The notes: generated from the letters alone by a model not told the origin. Shown: positions 1-5,690, counted from the first letter of the stretch. The stretch: 10,556 nt of DNA from OFTM291 sp041741375 (GCA_041741375.1 JBGSKF010000189.1:1-10556); one strand, 5' to 3'. Made by a program: numbers and translations.

Positions 1-415
1 CCGTCTCGCCGTCGCCGAGCGGGAGGCCGAGGCCGCCCGGCTCGGCGCGCTGCGGGACGGGCTGGCAGAGCGGATCCGTGCCCTGATCCCCGATGCGGTG
101 ATCCATGGCGAGAGCGCCCCCCGGGCCCCGCACGTGCTCAACCTCGGGATCCCCGGCACCGACAGCGAGGCGATGCTCATGCATCTCGATCTCGCAGGCG
201 TGGCTGCGTCGGGAGGCTCCGCCTGCAACACCGGGTCGGTCGAGCCCTCCCACGTGCTCACTGCCATGGGAGTCCCCCGCGACCTCGCCCTGGGCAGTGT
301 CCGCTTCAGCCTGGGGCACGAGACCACCCCGGCGGACATCGATCGCGTGGTGGACATCCTCCCCGGGATCGTGGAGAAGGTACGCCACCTGTCGGCGGTG
401 CTGGGCCGTGGCTGA
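1..415 (+). CDS. Cysteine desulfurase, IscS/NifS type (3' part only)
   Basis: This is the C-terminal 137 residues of a PLP-dependent cysteine desulfurase, which takes sulfur from L-cysteine as an enzyme persulfide and passes it to acceptor proteins. The reading frame is open to the left edge, so the N-terminal two thirds, including the PLP lysine, lie outside. The active-site loop SGGSACNTG is visible, with the catalytic cysteine codon at 224-226. It is followed by PSHVL and by VRFSLGHETT, the substrate-binding segment typical of class I (IscS/NifS) enzymes. The stop codon TGA (413-415) lies inside the next gene, mnmA, giving an 8-nt overlap and probable translational coupling. The same gene pair occurs in Bacillus (yrvO-mnmA), where the desulfurase serves MnmA directly without a Tus relay. 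A similar dedicated role here is inferred from context. A general iron-sulfur cluster role cannot be excluded. Confidence 0.93.
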   Translation, partial: RLAVAEREAEAARLGALRDGLAERIRALIPDAVIHGESAPRAPHVLNLGIPGTDSEAMLMHLDLAGVAASGGSACNTGSVEPSHVLTAMGVPRDLALGSVRFSLGHETTPADIDRVVDILPGIVEKVRHLSAVLGRG

Positions 416-1466
416 GCGCGTCCTGGTGGCGATGTCCGGCGGAGTGGACAGCTCCGTCGCCGCGGCGGCCCTGGTGGACCAGGGCTTCGACGTGGTGGGC
501 GCCACCATGAAGCTCTTCTGCTACGGAGACGACGTCCCCGATCGGCCCTGCTGCTCGCTCGACTCCATCGCCGATGCCCGCAGCGTGGCCCACGCCCTCG
601 GTATCCCGCACTACGTGCTGAACCTCGAGGATCGATTCAGCGACCGGGTCATCCGGAATTTCGTGGAGGAGTACAGCCGGGGGCGCACCCCGATTCCCTG
701 TGTCCGCTGCAATTCCTTCACCAAGTTCCGCGACCTCCTCGCCCATGCCGACGCGCTCGACTGCCGTTGGATAGCCACCGGGCACTACGCCGTGGCCCGG
801 GACGGGGCCCTCTTTCGCGGCCACGACCGGCAGAAGGACCAGAGCTACTTCCTCTGGGGCATTCCCCGCGAGGTGGTAGCCCGGATGAAGACCCCGGTGG
901 GCGAACTGACCAAGGCCGAGACCCGGGACACCGCCCGGCGGCTCGGCCTCGTCACCGCGGACAAGCCCGAGTCGGTGGACATCTGCTTCGTTCCCGGCAA
1001 CCGGTACCTCACCGTGCTGGAGGACCACCTCCCCGCCGACGCCCCCGCCCTGACCGCCGGCGCGTTCGTCTCCACCACCGGAGAGCCCCTCGGCACCCAC
1101 GAGGGCTTTGCCCGCTACACCATCGGGCAGCGCCGGGGGCTGCCCGGCGGTGGCGACGCGGCGCGGTATGTGGTGGCCATCCGGCCCGATTCGCGGGAGG
1201 TGGTTCTCGGGACCGAGGAGGATCTCGAGGGCCGCGAGGTGTCGCTGAGCGAAGTCAACTGGCTCGCCGAGCGTCTTGCGCCGGGGGATCGGTGTGAGAT
1301 CCAGATCCGCTCCCGTACCCCGGCCGTACCGGCCCGGGTGATCACCGGGGATGGCTCCACCCTCACGCTCTCGCTGGATGTGCCCGCCCGCGCCATCACG
1401 CCGGGGCAATCGGGAGTCCTCTACAACGCCGAGGCACGCCTCCTGGGCGGCGGCGTGATCGACTGA
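408..1466 (+). CDS. mnmA: tRNA-specific 2-thiouridylase MnmA
   Basis: MnmA activates C2 of the wobble uridine of tRNA Lys, Glu and Gln with ATP and inserts sulfur to give 2-thiouridine. The 352-residue product has the family's usual length. The PP-loop SGGVDSS is at residues 10-16, ATGHYA at 123-128, DQSYFLW at 144-150, GFARYTIGQRRGL at 233-245 and GQSGVLY at 333-339. The two catalytic cysteines are likely C101 (in PCVRCN) and C193 (in DICFV). C98 adds a CxxC arrangement, and a CC pair sits at 48-49. The start is GTG 408, because the first beta strand (RVLVAMSGG) begins at residue 4 and the in-frame ATG at 432 would cut it. No strong ribosome binding site is visible, which fits coupling to the overlapping desulfurase gene. 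A longer upstream reading frame in this phase is the out-of-frame shadow of that gene. Confidence 0.96.
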   Translation: MAERVLVAMSGGVDSSVAAAALVDQGFDVVGATMKLFCYGDDVPDRPCCSLDSIADARSVAHALGIPHYVLNLEDRFSDRVIRNFVEEYSRGRTPIPCVRCNSFTKFRDLLAHADALDCRWIATGHYAVARDGALFRGHDRQKDQSYFLWGIPREVVARMKTPVGELTKAETRDTARRLGLVTADKPESVDICFVPGNRYLTVLEDHLPADAPALTAGAFVSTTGEPLGTHEGFARYTIGQRRGLPGGGDAARYVVAIRPDSREVVLGTEEDLEGREVSLSEVNWLAERLAPGDRCEIQIRSRTPAVPARVITGDGSTLTLSLDVPARAITPGQSGVLYNAEARLLGGGVID

Positions 1467-1474
1467 GGCGCGGC

Positions 1475-1837
1475 ATGGTCTGGCGCTGGGTGTCCACCAC
1501 GGCCGCACTCTTCCTCGCGGTGACCCTCATTCCGGGGATCACCCACAACGGCTCTCTGCTCTCCCTCTTCCTTGTGGCTGCGGTGTTCGGGCTGGTGAAC
1601 GCCACCCTCAAGCCGTTGGTGGCGGTGCTCACCTGCCCCCTGATCCTGGTCAGCTTCGGGCTCTTCGCGCTGGTGATCAACGCCCTGATGCTGCTCGCCA
1701 CCTCGTGGCTCTCGAGCCGGTGGGGACTCGGCTTTTCGGTGAGCGGGTTCTGGCCCGCCTTCTTCGGAGGGCTCCTGATCGGCATCGTGAACGCGATGCT
1801 GACCACCCGTGGCAGGTGGGAGGAGGCTCCCCGATGA
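1475..1837 (+). CDS. Four-helix membrane protein, phage holin 4 superfamily (PF04020, YvlD-like)
   Basis: This is a 120-residue integral membrane protein of the PF04020 / YvlD family. Hydrophobic segments lie at about residues 5-20, 27-43, 53-78 and 91-109. The family hallmarks are visible: VNATLKPLV between helices 2 and 3, a PLILVSFGLFALVINALML stretch, and a short charged C-terminus. Despite the holin name, chromosomal members are not linked to phage lysis and have no settled function. In Bacillus, yvlD sits in an envelope-stress operon. It starts 8 nt after the mnmA stop, and its own stop TGA (1835-1837) overlaps the next start as ATGA, so it is co-translated with the DksA-type gene. No phage genes surround it. 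Confidence 0.85.
   Translation: MVWRWVSTTAALFLAVTLIPGITHNGSLLSLFLVAAVFGLVNATLKPLVAVLTCPLILVSFGLFALVINALMLLATSWLSSRWGLGFSVSGFWPAFFGGLLIGIVNAMLTTRGRWEEAPR
1821..1826 (+). promoter_or_regulatory. Shine-Dalgarno site for the DksA/TraR gene
   Basis: AGGAGG lies 7 nt before ATG 1834, a near-ideal ribosome binding site placed within the end of the preceding gene. It decides the start at 1834. A second ATG follows at once at 1837, with 10-nt spacing and less favourable. The long in-frame extension upstream to 1705 has no site and overlaps the membrane protein gene. Confidence 0.8.
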
Positions 1838-2193
1838 TGCACCCCGACCTCACGCCCGAGCGGATCGACGAATTGAAGGAGGATCTCCTGGGGGAGCTGC
1901 GCTCCCTCACGCGGCGGGTCCGGGCGATCCGCGATGCGGGCCCCGTGATGCTCGACCAGACCGCCGTCGGGCGGCTCTCCCGCATGGATGCCCTCATGAA
2001 CCAGGGAATTGCCCAGGGGAGCGACGCCCGGACGGTGCAGGATCTCTTTCTCGTGGAGGACGCGCTGGCGCGGATCGAAGCGGGAACCTACGGATTCTGC
2101 CAGACCTGTACCCACCCGATTCCCTATGGCCGACTGGCGGTCCTGCCCGAAACCCGAACCTGCGCCGGGTGCGGGAAGAGCAACGCTCAATGA
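1834..2193 (+). CDS. DksA/TraR family zinc-finger transcription regulator
   Basis: This 119-residue protein has the DksA/TraR layout: an N-terminal helical hairpin (about residues 5-80) and a C4 zinc finger (C89-x2-C92, C110-x2-C113) within GTYGFCQTC and TCAGCGK. The hairpin holds the DQTAVGRLSRMDAL block found in short DksA-like proteins. The acidic and alanine residues of MDAL would lie near the coiled-coil tip that enters the RNA polymerase secondary channel. The known family role is modulation of transcription initiation, often with ppGpp. The targets here are unknown. The gene is translationally coupled to the preceding membrane protein gene by an ATGA overlap. Its last codons and stop (CAA TGA) are already part of a heptamer array that continues downstream. 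At 119 residues it is shorter than E. coli DksA (151), so it may be a DksA paralogue rather than the main one. Confidence 0.9.
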   Translation: MMHPDLTPERIDELKEDLLGELRSLTRRVRAIRDAGPVMLDQTAVGRLSRMDALMNQGIAQGSDARTVQDLFLVEDALARIEAGTYGFCQTCTHPIPYGRLAVLPETRTCAGCGKSNAQ

Positions 2194-2262
2194 CCAATGA
2201 TCAAAGACCAATGATCAATGAGCAGTGATCAATGGTCAATTAACAGTTATCCCTGATCAATC
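2186..2262 (+). repeat. Heptanucleotide tandem array after the DksA/TraR gene
   Basis: Eleven consecutive 7-nt units follow the consensus ATCAATG, with variants CTCAATG, ACCAATG, ATCAAAG, AGCAGTG and GTCAATT. The last ones (AACAGTT, ATCCCTG, ATCAATC) are degenerate. The first unit spans the stop codon of the preceding gene. The same unit family appears inverted next to dnaJ on the other side of the gap. Because the period is 7 and most units create TGA at the junction, stop codons fall in all three frames over a short distance. Confidence 0.85.
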
Positions 2263-2318
2263 GCCCTCCCGGCAGGGGGCAGGGAGCCATGTAAACGACG
2301 CGTCGAGGGGAAAAATGG

Positions 2319-2338
2319 ATTCCCGCGTTCGCGGGAAT
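2319..2338. repeat. 20-bp palindrome of the dRS3 type (ATTCCC-N8-GGGAAT); possible terminator for dnaJ
   Basis: The 9-bp arms ATTCCCGCG and CGCGGGAAT are perfect complements around a TT spacer. The pattern ATTCCC-N8-GGGAAT is that of the Neisseria dRS3 element, a dispersed repeat known as a recombination and filamentous-phage integration target. Read on the minus strand, the hairpin is followed after 3 nt by five Ts (2311-2315), so it could also end grpE-dnaJ transcripts. There is no T tract on the plus side. A separate 10-bp palindrome, CGACGCGTCG, lies just upstream at 2296-2305. The palindrome is certain; its function is inference. Confidence 0.7.
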
Positions 2339-2363
2339 GACGATCCTGGGTAGCCCCGCCACC

Positions 2364-2461
2364 TGTTCCCTGTTCATTGTTCCCTGTTCATTGTTCCCTG
2401 TTCATAGTTCCCTGTTCCCTGTTCCCTGTTCATTGTTCATTGTTCATTGTTCATTGTTCTA
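2364..2461 (-). repeat. Heptanucleotide tandem array abutting the dnaJ stop codon
   Basis: Fourteen contiguous 7-nt units are seen, reading on the plus strand as TGTTCCC (2364) or TGTTCAT, with one AGTTCCC and a final TGTTCTA whose CTA is the complement of the dnaJ stop TAG. The two variants alternate CCC/CAT three times, then run CCC x3 and CAT x4, which suggests expansion by slippage and by blocks. On the dnaJ strand the rotated unit is AACAATG, one base from the ATCAATG and ACCAATG units on the far side of the gap. The two arrays therefore form an imperfect inverted repeat. Confidence 0.92.
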
Positions 2462-3568
2462 AAACCGCAGCCCCGCCTCCTCGGCAAATTCCTTGAGACG
2501 TTCCTCCGCCTCCGGGCTCAACTTTTCGGGAATTCGAACTTCGATCTGGACCAGTTGATCGCCGCGGGTCCCCCCTTTCGGCACACCATGCCCCTTGATC
2601 CGGAACTTGCGCCCCGACTGGGTTCCCGCCGGAATGCGCAGCACGGCGCGGGTCCCCTCGATGGTCTTCACCTTGATCCGGGTGCCGAGCATCGCCTGGG
2701 CCACATTGATGGGAACGTCGCAGACGAGATCAAGACCGGACCGTCGAAAGAACCGGTCGGGCTCCACCTCGAAGGTCACCAGGAGATCTCCCGCCTTCCC
2801 TCCGGGCCGTCCCGGCTGGCCCATTCCCTTGAGCCGCACCCGGGTTCCGCTGTCAGTTCCGGGAGGAACGGTGATCATCACTTTCCGCTCGGTGCGCACC
2901 TCTCCCGCGCCGCCGCATTGGGAACATTTCGTGGACGGGACACGCCCCCGCCCACGACAGAGGGGACAGGGCCGGTTCACCGCGAATCCGCCCTGCCCGA
3001 AGGAGATCGTCCCCCGGCCTTCGCATTCGGGACACGAAGACATGGTGGCCCCCGGCTCCCCGCCGCTCCCTCCGCACCGGCCGCACGATTCGGAGAGTGG
3101 CAGTTGGATCGGCACCTTGTCTCCCAGCACCGCCGTCCGGAACGGGACTGTCACCGAGACCTCGATCGGCTCGGCCACCCCCGATGTCCCCCCGCTCTCC
3201 TTCCGCCCCCGGCCGAAGATGGAGGAGAAAATGTCTCCCAATCCCATGCTCCCGAAATCGCCGAAGTCGAAGCCCTCGGCCTGTCCGGAGCCGGGTGGGG
3301 CGCCCGTTCGGGGCCCTCTTCCCCCTCGCCGCGCCATCGGGTCGAACGCTCCCAGGCGACGCATCTGATCGTACTTGGCGCGCTTCTCGGGGTCGGCCAG
3401 CACGGTGTGCGCCTCGGAGATCTGCTTGAATTTCTCTGCGGCGGCGGGATTGTTGGGATTGGCATCGGGGTGGAACTGCTTGGCCAGCCGCCGGTAGGAT
3501 TTCTTGATTTCCTCCGGCGTGGCCTTTTCCGTGATCCCCAGGACCTGATAGAAGTCCTGCGTTGCCAC
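2459..3568 (-). CDS. dnaJ: Chaperone protein DnaJ (Hsp40, type A)
   Basis: DnaJ stimulates the DnaK ATPase and delivers unfolded substrates. The 369-residue protein has every type A element. The J domain covers residues 1-72 with HPD at 33-35, followed by a G/F-rich linker (about 80-125). Four CxxCxGxG zinc motifs begin at C162, C179, C201 and C215. The C-terminal substrate and dimer domain includes the VPPGT and IPAGTQSG repeats. The start is GTG 3568, two nt after the grpE stop, with AGGGA upstream as a ribosome binding site. A GTG start in an otherwise standard gene points to coupling with grpE. dnaK is not adjacent in this window, and no CIRCE element is seen. The stop TAG at 2459-2461 is fused to the heptamer array downstream. 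Confidence 0.97.
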   Translation of the reverse strand: MATQDFYQVLGITEKATPEEIKKSYRRLAKQFHPDANPNNPAAAEKFKQISEAHTVLADPEKRAKYDQMRRLGAFDPMARRGGRGPRTGAPPGSGQAEGFDFGDFGSMGLGDIFSSIFGRGRKESGGTSGVAEPIEVSVTVPFRTAVLGDKVPIQLPLSESCGRCGGSGGEPGATMSSCPECEGRGTISFGQGGFAVNRPCPLCRGRGRVPSTKCSQCGGAGEVRTERKVMITVPPGTDSGTRVRLKGMGQPGRPGGKAGDLLVTFEVEPDRFFRRSGLDLVCDVPINVAQAMLGTRIKVKTIEGTRAVLRIPAGTQSGRKFRIKGHGVPKGGTRGDQLVQIEVRIPEKLSPEAEERLKEFAEEAGLRF

Positions 3569-3570
3569 GG

Positions 3571-4194
3571 TCAGACCGTTCCCTGAGCGGTGTACACCTG
3601 CACCCGGGCGGGTCGCACCAGGGTTCCCTTGAACTGGTATCCGACCTGGAAGGTGGCGGCAACCCGTTGATCCGAGGCGGGATCAGTGGTCGGCGTGGCA
3701 GCCACCGCCTCGTGCTCTCCCGGATTGAACGGCTGGTCCACGGGGTCGATCCGGGTCAGGCCGGCCGCCTCGAGCTCCTTTCGGAGCTTCCGGGCCACCA
3801 GGATCATCCCCTCGGCCAGGGCTTCGGGCGTCGCCGACTTGGACGCGGTCGCTTCCAACCGGTCGATATCATCCACCACATCGAGGAGCCGGGCCACCAG
3901 CGCCGCCTGGGCCCGGTCAGTCAGCTCGAGCCGTTCCCGCGCCACCCGTTTGCGGAAATTGTCGAACTCGGCCGCCAGACGAAGGTGTCGGTCCTGGGCC
4001 TCATCGAGCTGTTCCTGGAGCCGGTGGGCGCGTTCGGCGGTGGGCTCCAGGGGAATACCGCTGGGGGGTGCCGAGTCCCGGGTCTCCTCCGGCACCGCAT
4101 CGATACCCGCCTCGGAGCCCTCCTCCCCTTCCGGTGCGGCCCCCGCCGGGGAAAGGGTCTCGTCCGGGTCCAGGGGCTTCTTCTGTTCATTCAC
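3571..4194 (-). CDS. grpE: Nucleotide exchange factor GrpE
   Basis: GrpE releases ADP from DnaK and acts as a thermosensor. The 207-residue product begins with an acidic, proline-rich disordered tail (residues 1-50). A long dimerising helix follows (about 52-105, RLQEQLDEAQDRHLRLAAEFDNFRKR region). The C-terminal beta domain carries the signature FNPGEHEAV (156-164), then VGYQFKG and LVRPARVQV. The start ATG 4194 is preceded by a weak GGA at close spacing. The gene is first in a grpE-dnaJ transcript, and the divergent gap upstream should hold its promoter. The order grpE-dnaJ without hrcA or dnaK between or before them differs from the common hrcA-grpE-dnaK-dnaJ cluster. Confidence 0.96.
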   Translation of the reverse strand: MNEQKKPLDPDETLSPAGAAPEGEEGSEAGIDAVPEETRDSAPPSGIPLEPTAERAHRLQEQLDEAQDRHLRLAAEFDNFRKRVARERLELTDRAQAALVARLLDVVDDIDRLEATASKSATPEALAEGMILVARKLRKELEAAGLTRIDPVDQPFNPGEHEAVAATPTTDPASDQRVAATFQVGYQFKGTLVRPARVQVYTAQGTV

Positions 4195-4234
4195 GTCCGC
4201 AGATCCTCATGCTTCGGGGTCCATGTCGGCGTTC

Positions 4235-4240
4235 AATATA
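4235..4240 (-). promoter_or_regulatory. Possible -10 element for grpE-dnaJ
   Basis: On the minus strand these bases read TATATT, 40 nt before the grpE ATG, in otherwise GC-rich DNA. The sequence 17-18 nt further upstream (TGCAGC/CTGCAG) is a poor -35 box, so this is a weak call resting mainly on local AT content and position. Confidence 0.3.
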
Positions 4241-4443
4241 GCAACGGAGGGAACTCTGCTGCAGACCGGGAGAGGGGAACGAGTCCCTGGTGACGCTGCG
4301 ACGTCCATCCGGGGGGGATGTGCAACCCATCGCGGTGAGCATCGTCACCATTTCCGTCCACCCGGTACCAGCGACCCCGGAACCATCTCCGGTGAACCCG
4401 TGCGCGGCCATCCGTCATGATACTTCTCAACTGTTTCTGCAGC

Positions 4444-4449
4444 GGGAGG
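4444..4449 (+). promoter_or_regulatory. Shine-Dalgarno site of the lipoprotein gene
   Basis: GGGAGG lies 8 nt before ATG 4458. It selects this start over the in-frame ATG at 4290, and translation from 4458 begins directly with a lipoprotein signal peptide. Confidence 0.8.
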
Positions 4450-4457
4450 CGGATCGG

Positions 4458-4889
4458 ATGACAGCGGCCCTCCTAACCATCCCGGGGCTGGTGCTGCTGA
4501 TCGCCCTCGTGGCCGGCTGCGGCGACGCGACCGGGCCCGAGGCCGATCTCCCGGCCGGTGCTGTGGGTTTCGCGCCCCCGGCGATCTACGCCGAGTGGTT
4601 CTCCCGGACCGAGGCATGTTCCAACCTCGGCGGAAGCATGCAGTCCATTGATTTCTTCGTGGTGCCGGGCACGACCGGTTTCACCACGGGGGGTGACGAC
4701 CTGACCCGGGCCGGCCGCTGGGTCCGGGTGAACGGCCGCGACCGCATCATCCTCGCCGGCGCGTTCCAGAACCATGAGATGGTGGTCCGGCATGAGATGC
4801 TGCACGCCATTCGCGGCAAAGCGGGACACCCAACCGAGCTCTTCGAGCAGCAGTGCCGTCTCACCTGGGAAACCTGGGAGGTGGGCTGA
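4458..4889 (+). CDS. Putative lipoprotein with HExxH metal-binding motif, unknown function
   Basis: This 143-residue protein starts with a hydrophobic signal (residues 3-19) and a lipobox LVAGC with the lipidated cysteine at 21, followed by a short polar linker. It is therefore expected in the cell envelope. The mature part has the sequence RHEMLHAI (111-118), which contains HExxH (H112, E113, H116), then GHP with H124. This looks like a small zincin-type metal site with a histidine as possible third ligand. The spacing does not fit the metzincin HExxHxxGxxH pattern exactly. C54 and C133 could form a disulfide in the periplasm. I recognise the layout (ACSNLGG, FFVVPG, VVRHEMLH, GHP, late cysteine) only as a recurrent hypothetical lipoprotein type. 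Peptidase activity is not shown. A truncated second copy of its 3' end lies at 5578-5688. Confidence 0.75.
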   Translation: MTAALLTIPGLVLLIALVAGCGDATGPEADLPAGAVGFAPPAIYAEWFSRTEACSNLGGSMQSIDFFVVPGTTGFTTGGDDLTRAGRWVRVNGRDRIILAGAFQNHEMVVRHEMLHAIRGKAGHPTELFEQQCRLTWETWEVG

Positions 4890-4890
4890 C

Positions 4891-4932
4891 GAAGTTTGAA
4901 GTTCGAAGTTCGAAGTGTGAAGGAGGAAGGAG
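4891..4932 (+). repeat. Heptanucleotide tandem array after the lipoprotein gene
   Basis: Six 7-nt units start one base after the stop TGA (4887-4889): GAAGTTT, GAAGTTC, GAAGTTC, GAAGTGT, GAAGGAG and GAAGGAG. The unit family is the same as that on the cinA side of the gap (GAACTTC on the plus strand), where it is inverted. Confidence 0.85.
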
Positions 4933-5071
4933 GAGGCACGGGTTCATGTTCAGCCGGAGCGCCTCACCTCCCCCCGGAAGAAACCGCGGATGACGCCGAT
5001 GGAATCCTGCCCAAGCCGGTCCCGAGGCGAGTCGGCGTGGCGACAGCGAGGCGAGCCCCTCTCCGCGGAAT

Positions 5072-5186
5072 CTCGTGCGTCTTGTGCCTTCTGTGCCTCT
5101 TGTGGCCATTTCCCCACCCGCCGGATGACCAGAGCCCCCCGCCTCACCCGATGGCCAACCACAAAAAGCACAAGAGACACAAAAGG
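5072..5186. repeat. 9-bp-period repeat block forming an imperfect inverted repeat
   Basis: The left arm (5072-5107) is four 9-mers: CTCGTGCGT, CTTGTGCCT, TCTGTGCCT and CTTGTGGCC. The right arm (5160-5186) is three 9-mers of the complementary type: CACAAAAAG, CACAAGAGA and CACAAAAGG. Over a 25-nt alignment the right arm's reverse complement matches the left arm at 19 positions, and all six differences are transitions. The arms are separated by about 50 nt. Confidence 0.75.
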
Positions 5187-5252
5187 GCTCTTCAGGGATC
5201 GGCACGGGTTCGTGTCCATCCAAACCACCGCTCATCACCCCGAGAGCCAACC

Positions 5253-5270
5253 CACACAAGGCACAAGAAT
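5253..5270. repeat. Two-unit 9-mer repeat, CACAAGG type
   Basis: CACACAAGG and CACAAGAAT are adjacent 9-mers of the same family and orientation as the right arm at 5160-5186. This is a short or decayed block. Confidence 0.5.
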
Positions 5271-5300
5271 GGGTGACAAGGGGCTTTCCCGCCAGCCGAA

Positions 5301-5375
5301 ACCACGAAATACACGAAAACACACGAAAGAGTTCCCCCCCACCCCCGTTCGTGTCTTTTCGTGCCTTTTCGTGGT
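5301..5375. repeat. 9-bp-period repeats forming a long hairpin (CACGAAA type)
   Basis: The left arm 5301-5330 contains CACGAAATA, CACGAAAACA and CACGAAAGA. The right arm 5348-5375 contains TTCGTGTCT, TTTCGTGCC and TTTTCGTGG. The reverse complement of the right arm matches the left arm in about 24 of 28 positions with a single-base gap, giving a stem of about 27 bp. The loop of roughly 20 nt is C-rich. No T tract follows on either strand, so a standard intrinsic terminator is unlikely. Confidence 0.8.
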
Positions 5376-5460
5376 GGAGTCTCTTGCTCCTCCCCAGCCG
5401 CGGGAGCCCCTACCCTCTCGCGGGCCGCGCCAGGCCCTACCCACGCGAAACCCGGAAGAG

Positions 5461-5550
5461 CCCACAAAAAGATGTCCGCCGGTTCCTCTCCCTCCGCCGG
5501 GTCTCGTGCCTTTTGTGCCTCCTGTGGCCATTTCCCCACCCACCCGACGA
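5461..5550. repeat. Second copy of the TGTGCCT-type 9-mer repeat with conserved flank
   Basis: The units CTCGTGCCT, TTTGTGCCT and CCTGTGGCC occupy 5503-5529. They are followed by ATTTCCCCACCC and a CCGACGACC stretch, closely matching the left arm and flank at 5072-5130. A short opposite-sense piece, CCCACAAAAAG, begins at 5461 and could pair with the block. The shared flank shows that the repeat is more than a microsatellite: a unit of at least 45 bp was copied. Confidence 0.7.
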
Positions 5551-5577
5551 CCGGCGGAGCACCTCGCCGCACCCCGA

Positions 5578-5688
5578 GGTCCGGGTGAACGGCCGCGACC
5601 GGATCATTCTCGCCGGTACGTTCCCCACCCAACCGACCTCTTCGAGCAGCAGTGCCGTCTCACCTGGGAAACCTGGGAGGTGGGCTGA
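5578..5688 (+). pseudogene. Truncated, internally deleted copy of the HExxH lipoprotein gene 3' end
   Basis: Positions 5578-5624 match 4721-4767 in 43 of 47 bases. Positions 5626-5688 match 4827-4889 in 62 of 63, including the stop codon. Between the blocks, 59 bases of the intact gene (4768-4826) are missing and one extra C is present. The net loss of 58 nt shifts the frame and removes the whole HExxH segment. Homology runs about 10 bases past the stop into the heptamer array. Upstream of 5578 there is no similarity to the gene, so no start, signal peptide or N-terminal half exists here. Confidence 0.85.
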
Positions 5689-5690
5689 AA

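Larger units (their letters stand above)
4195..4457. other. Divergent promoter region between grpE and the lipoprotein gene
   Basis: This 263-bp gap must hold both outward promoters. It contains no heptamer or 9-mer repeats, unlike both convergent gaps. No CIRCE (TTAGCACTC-N9-GAGTGCTAA) or sigma-32-like -35 box was found. Only a possible -10 for grpE is noted separately. No convincing promoter for the lipoprotein gene was recognised. A short reading frame running in from 4290 is in frame with the lipoprotein gene but has no coding character. Confidence 0.5.

Noticed and set aside
306..1508. A 400-codon open frame on the minus strand opposite mnmA
   Set aside because: It is the antisense shadow of a GC-rich gene. 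Its composition is low-complexity Gly/Arg/Pro, with no recognisable domain, while mnmA on the other strand has all family motifs.
1475..1837. A phage holin, hence a prophage remnant
   Set aside because: The family name is misleading. The gene is in a housekeeping operon, with no lysis, capsid, integrase or attachment-site sequences around it.
2186..2461. The repeat region as a CRISPR array
   Set aside because: The units are contiguous 7-mers without spacers, and there are no cas genes.
2447..3586. A 379-codon plus-strand frame across dnaJ
   Set aside because: It runs antisense to a complete DnaJ and starts inside the heptamer array. No domain is seen.
4195..4260. A CIRCE (HrcA) operator or heat-shock sigma promoter before grpE
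   Set aside because: Searched for by eye because grpE-dnaJ is often heat-regulated. No TTAGCACTC/GAGTGCTAA arms or recognisable sigma-32 box are present.
5301..5375. The long hairpin as an intrinsic terminator shared by the two facing genes
   Set aside because: The stem is long but no T tract follows on either strand, and it lies more than 350 bp from the cinA stop and more than 400 bp from the lipoprotein stop.
4990..5688. A 232-codon plus-strand frame ending with the same C-terminus as the lipoprotein
   Set aside because: It enters the lipoprotein-derived tail only through a frameshifting deletion, and most of it translates the 9-mer repeats and hairpins. Treated as a pseudogene fragment plus repeats.
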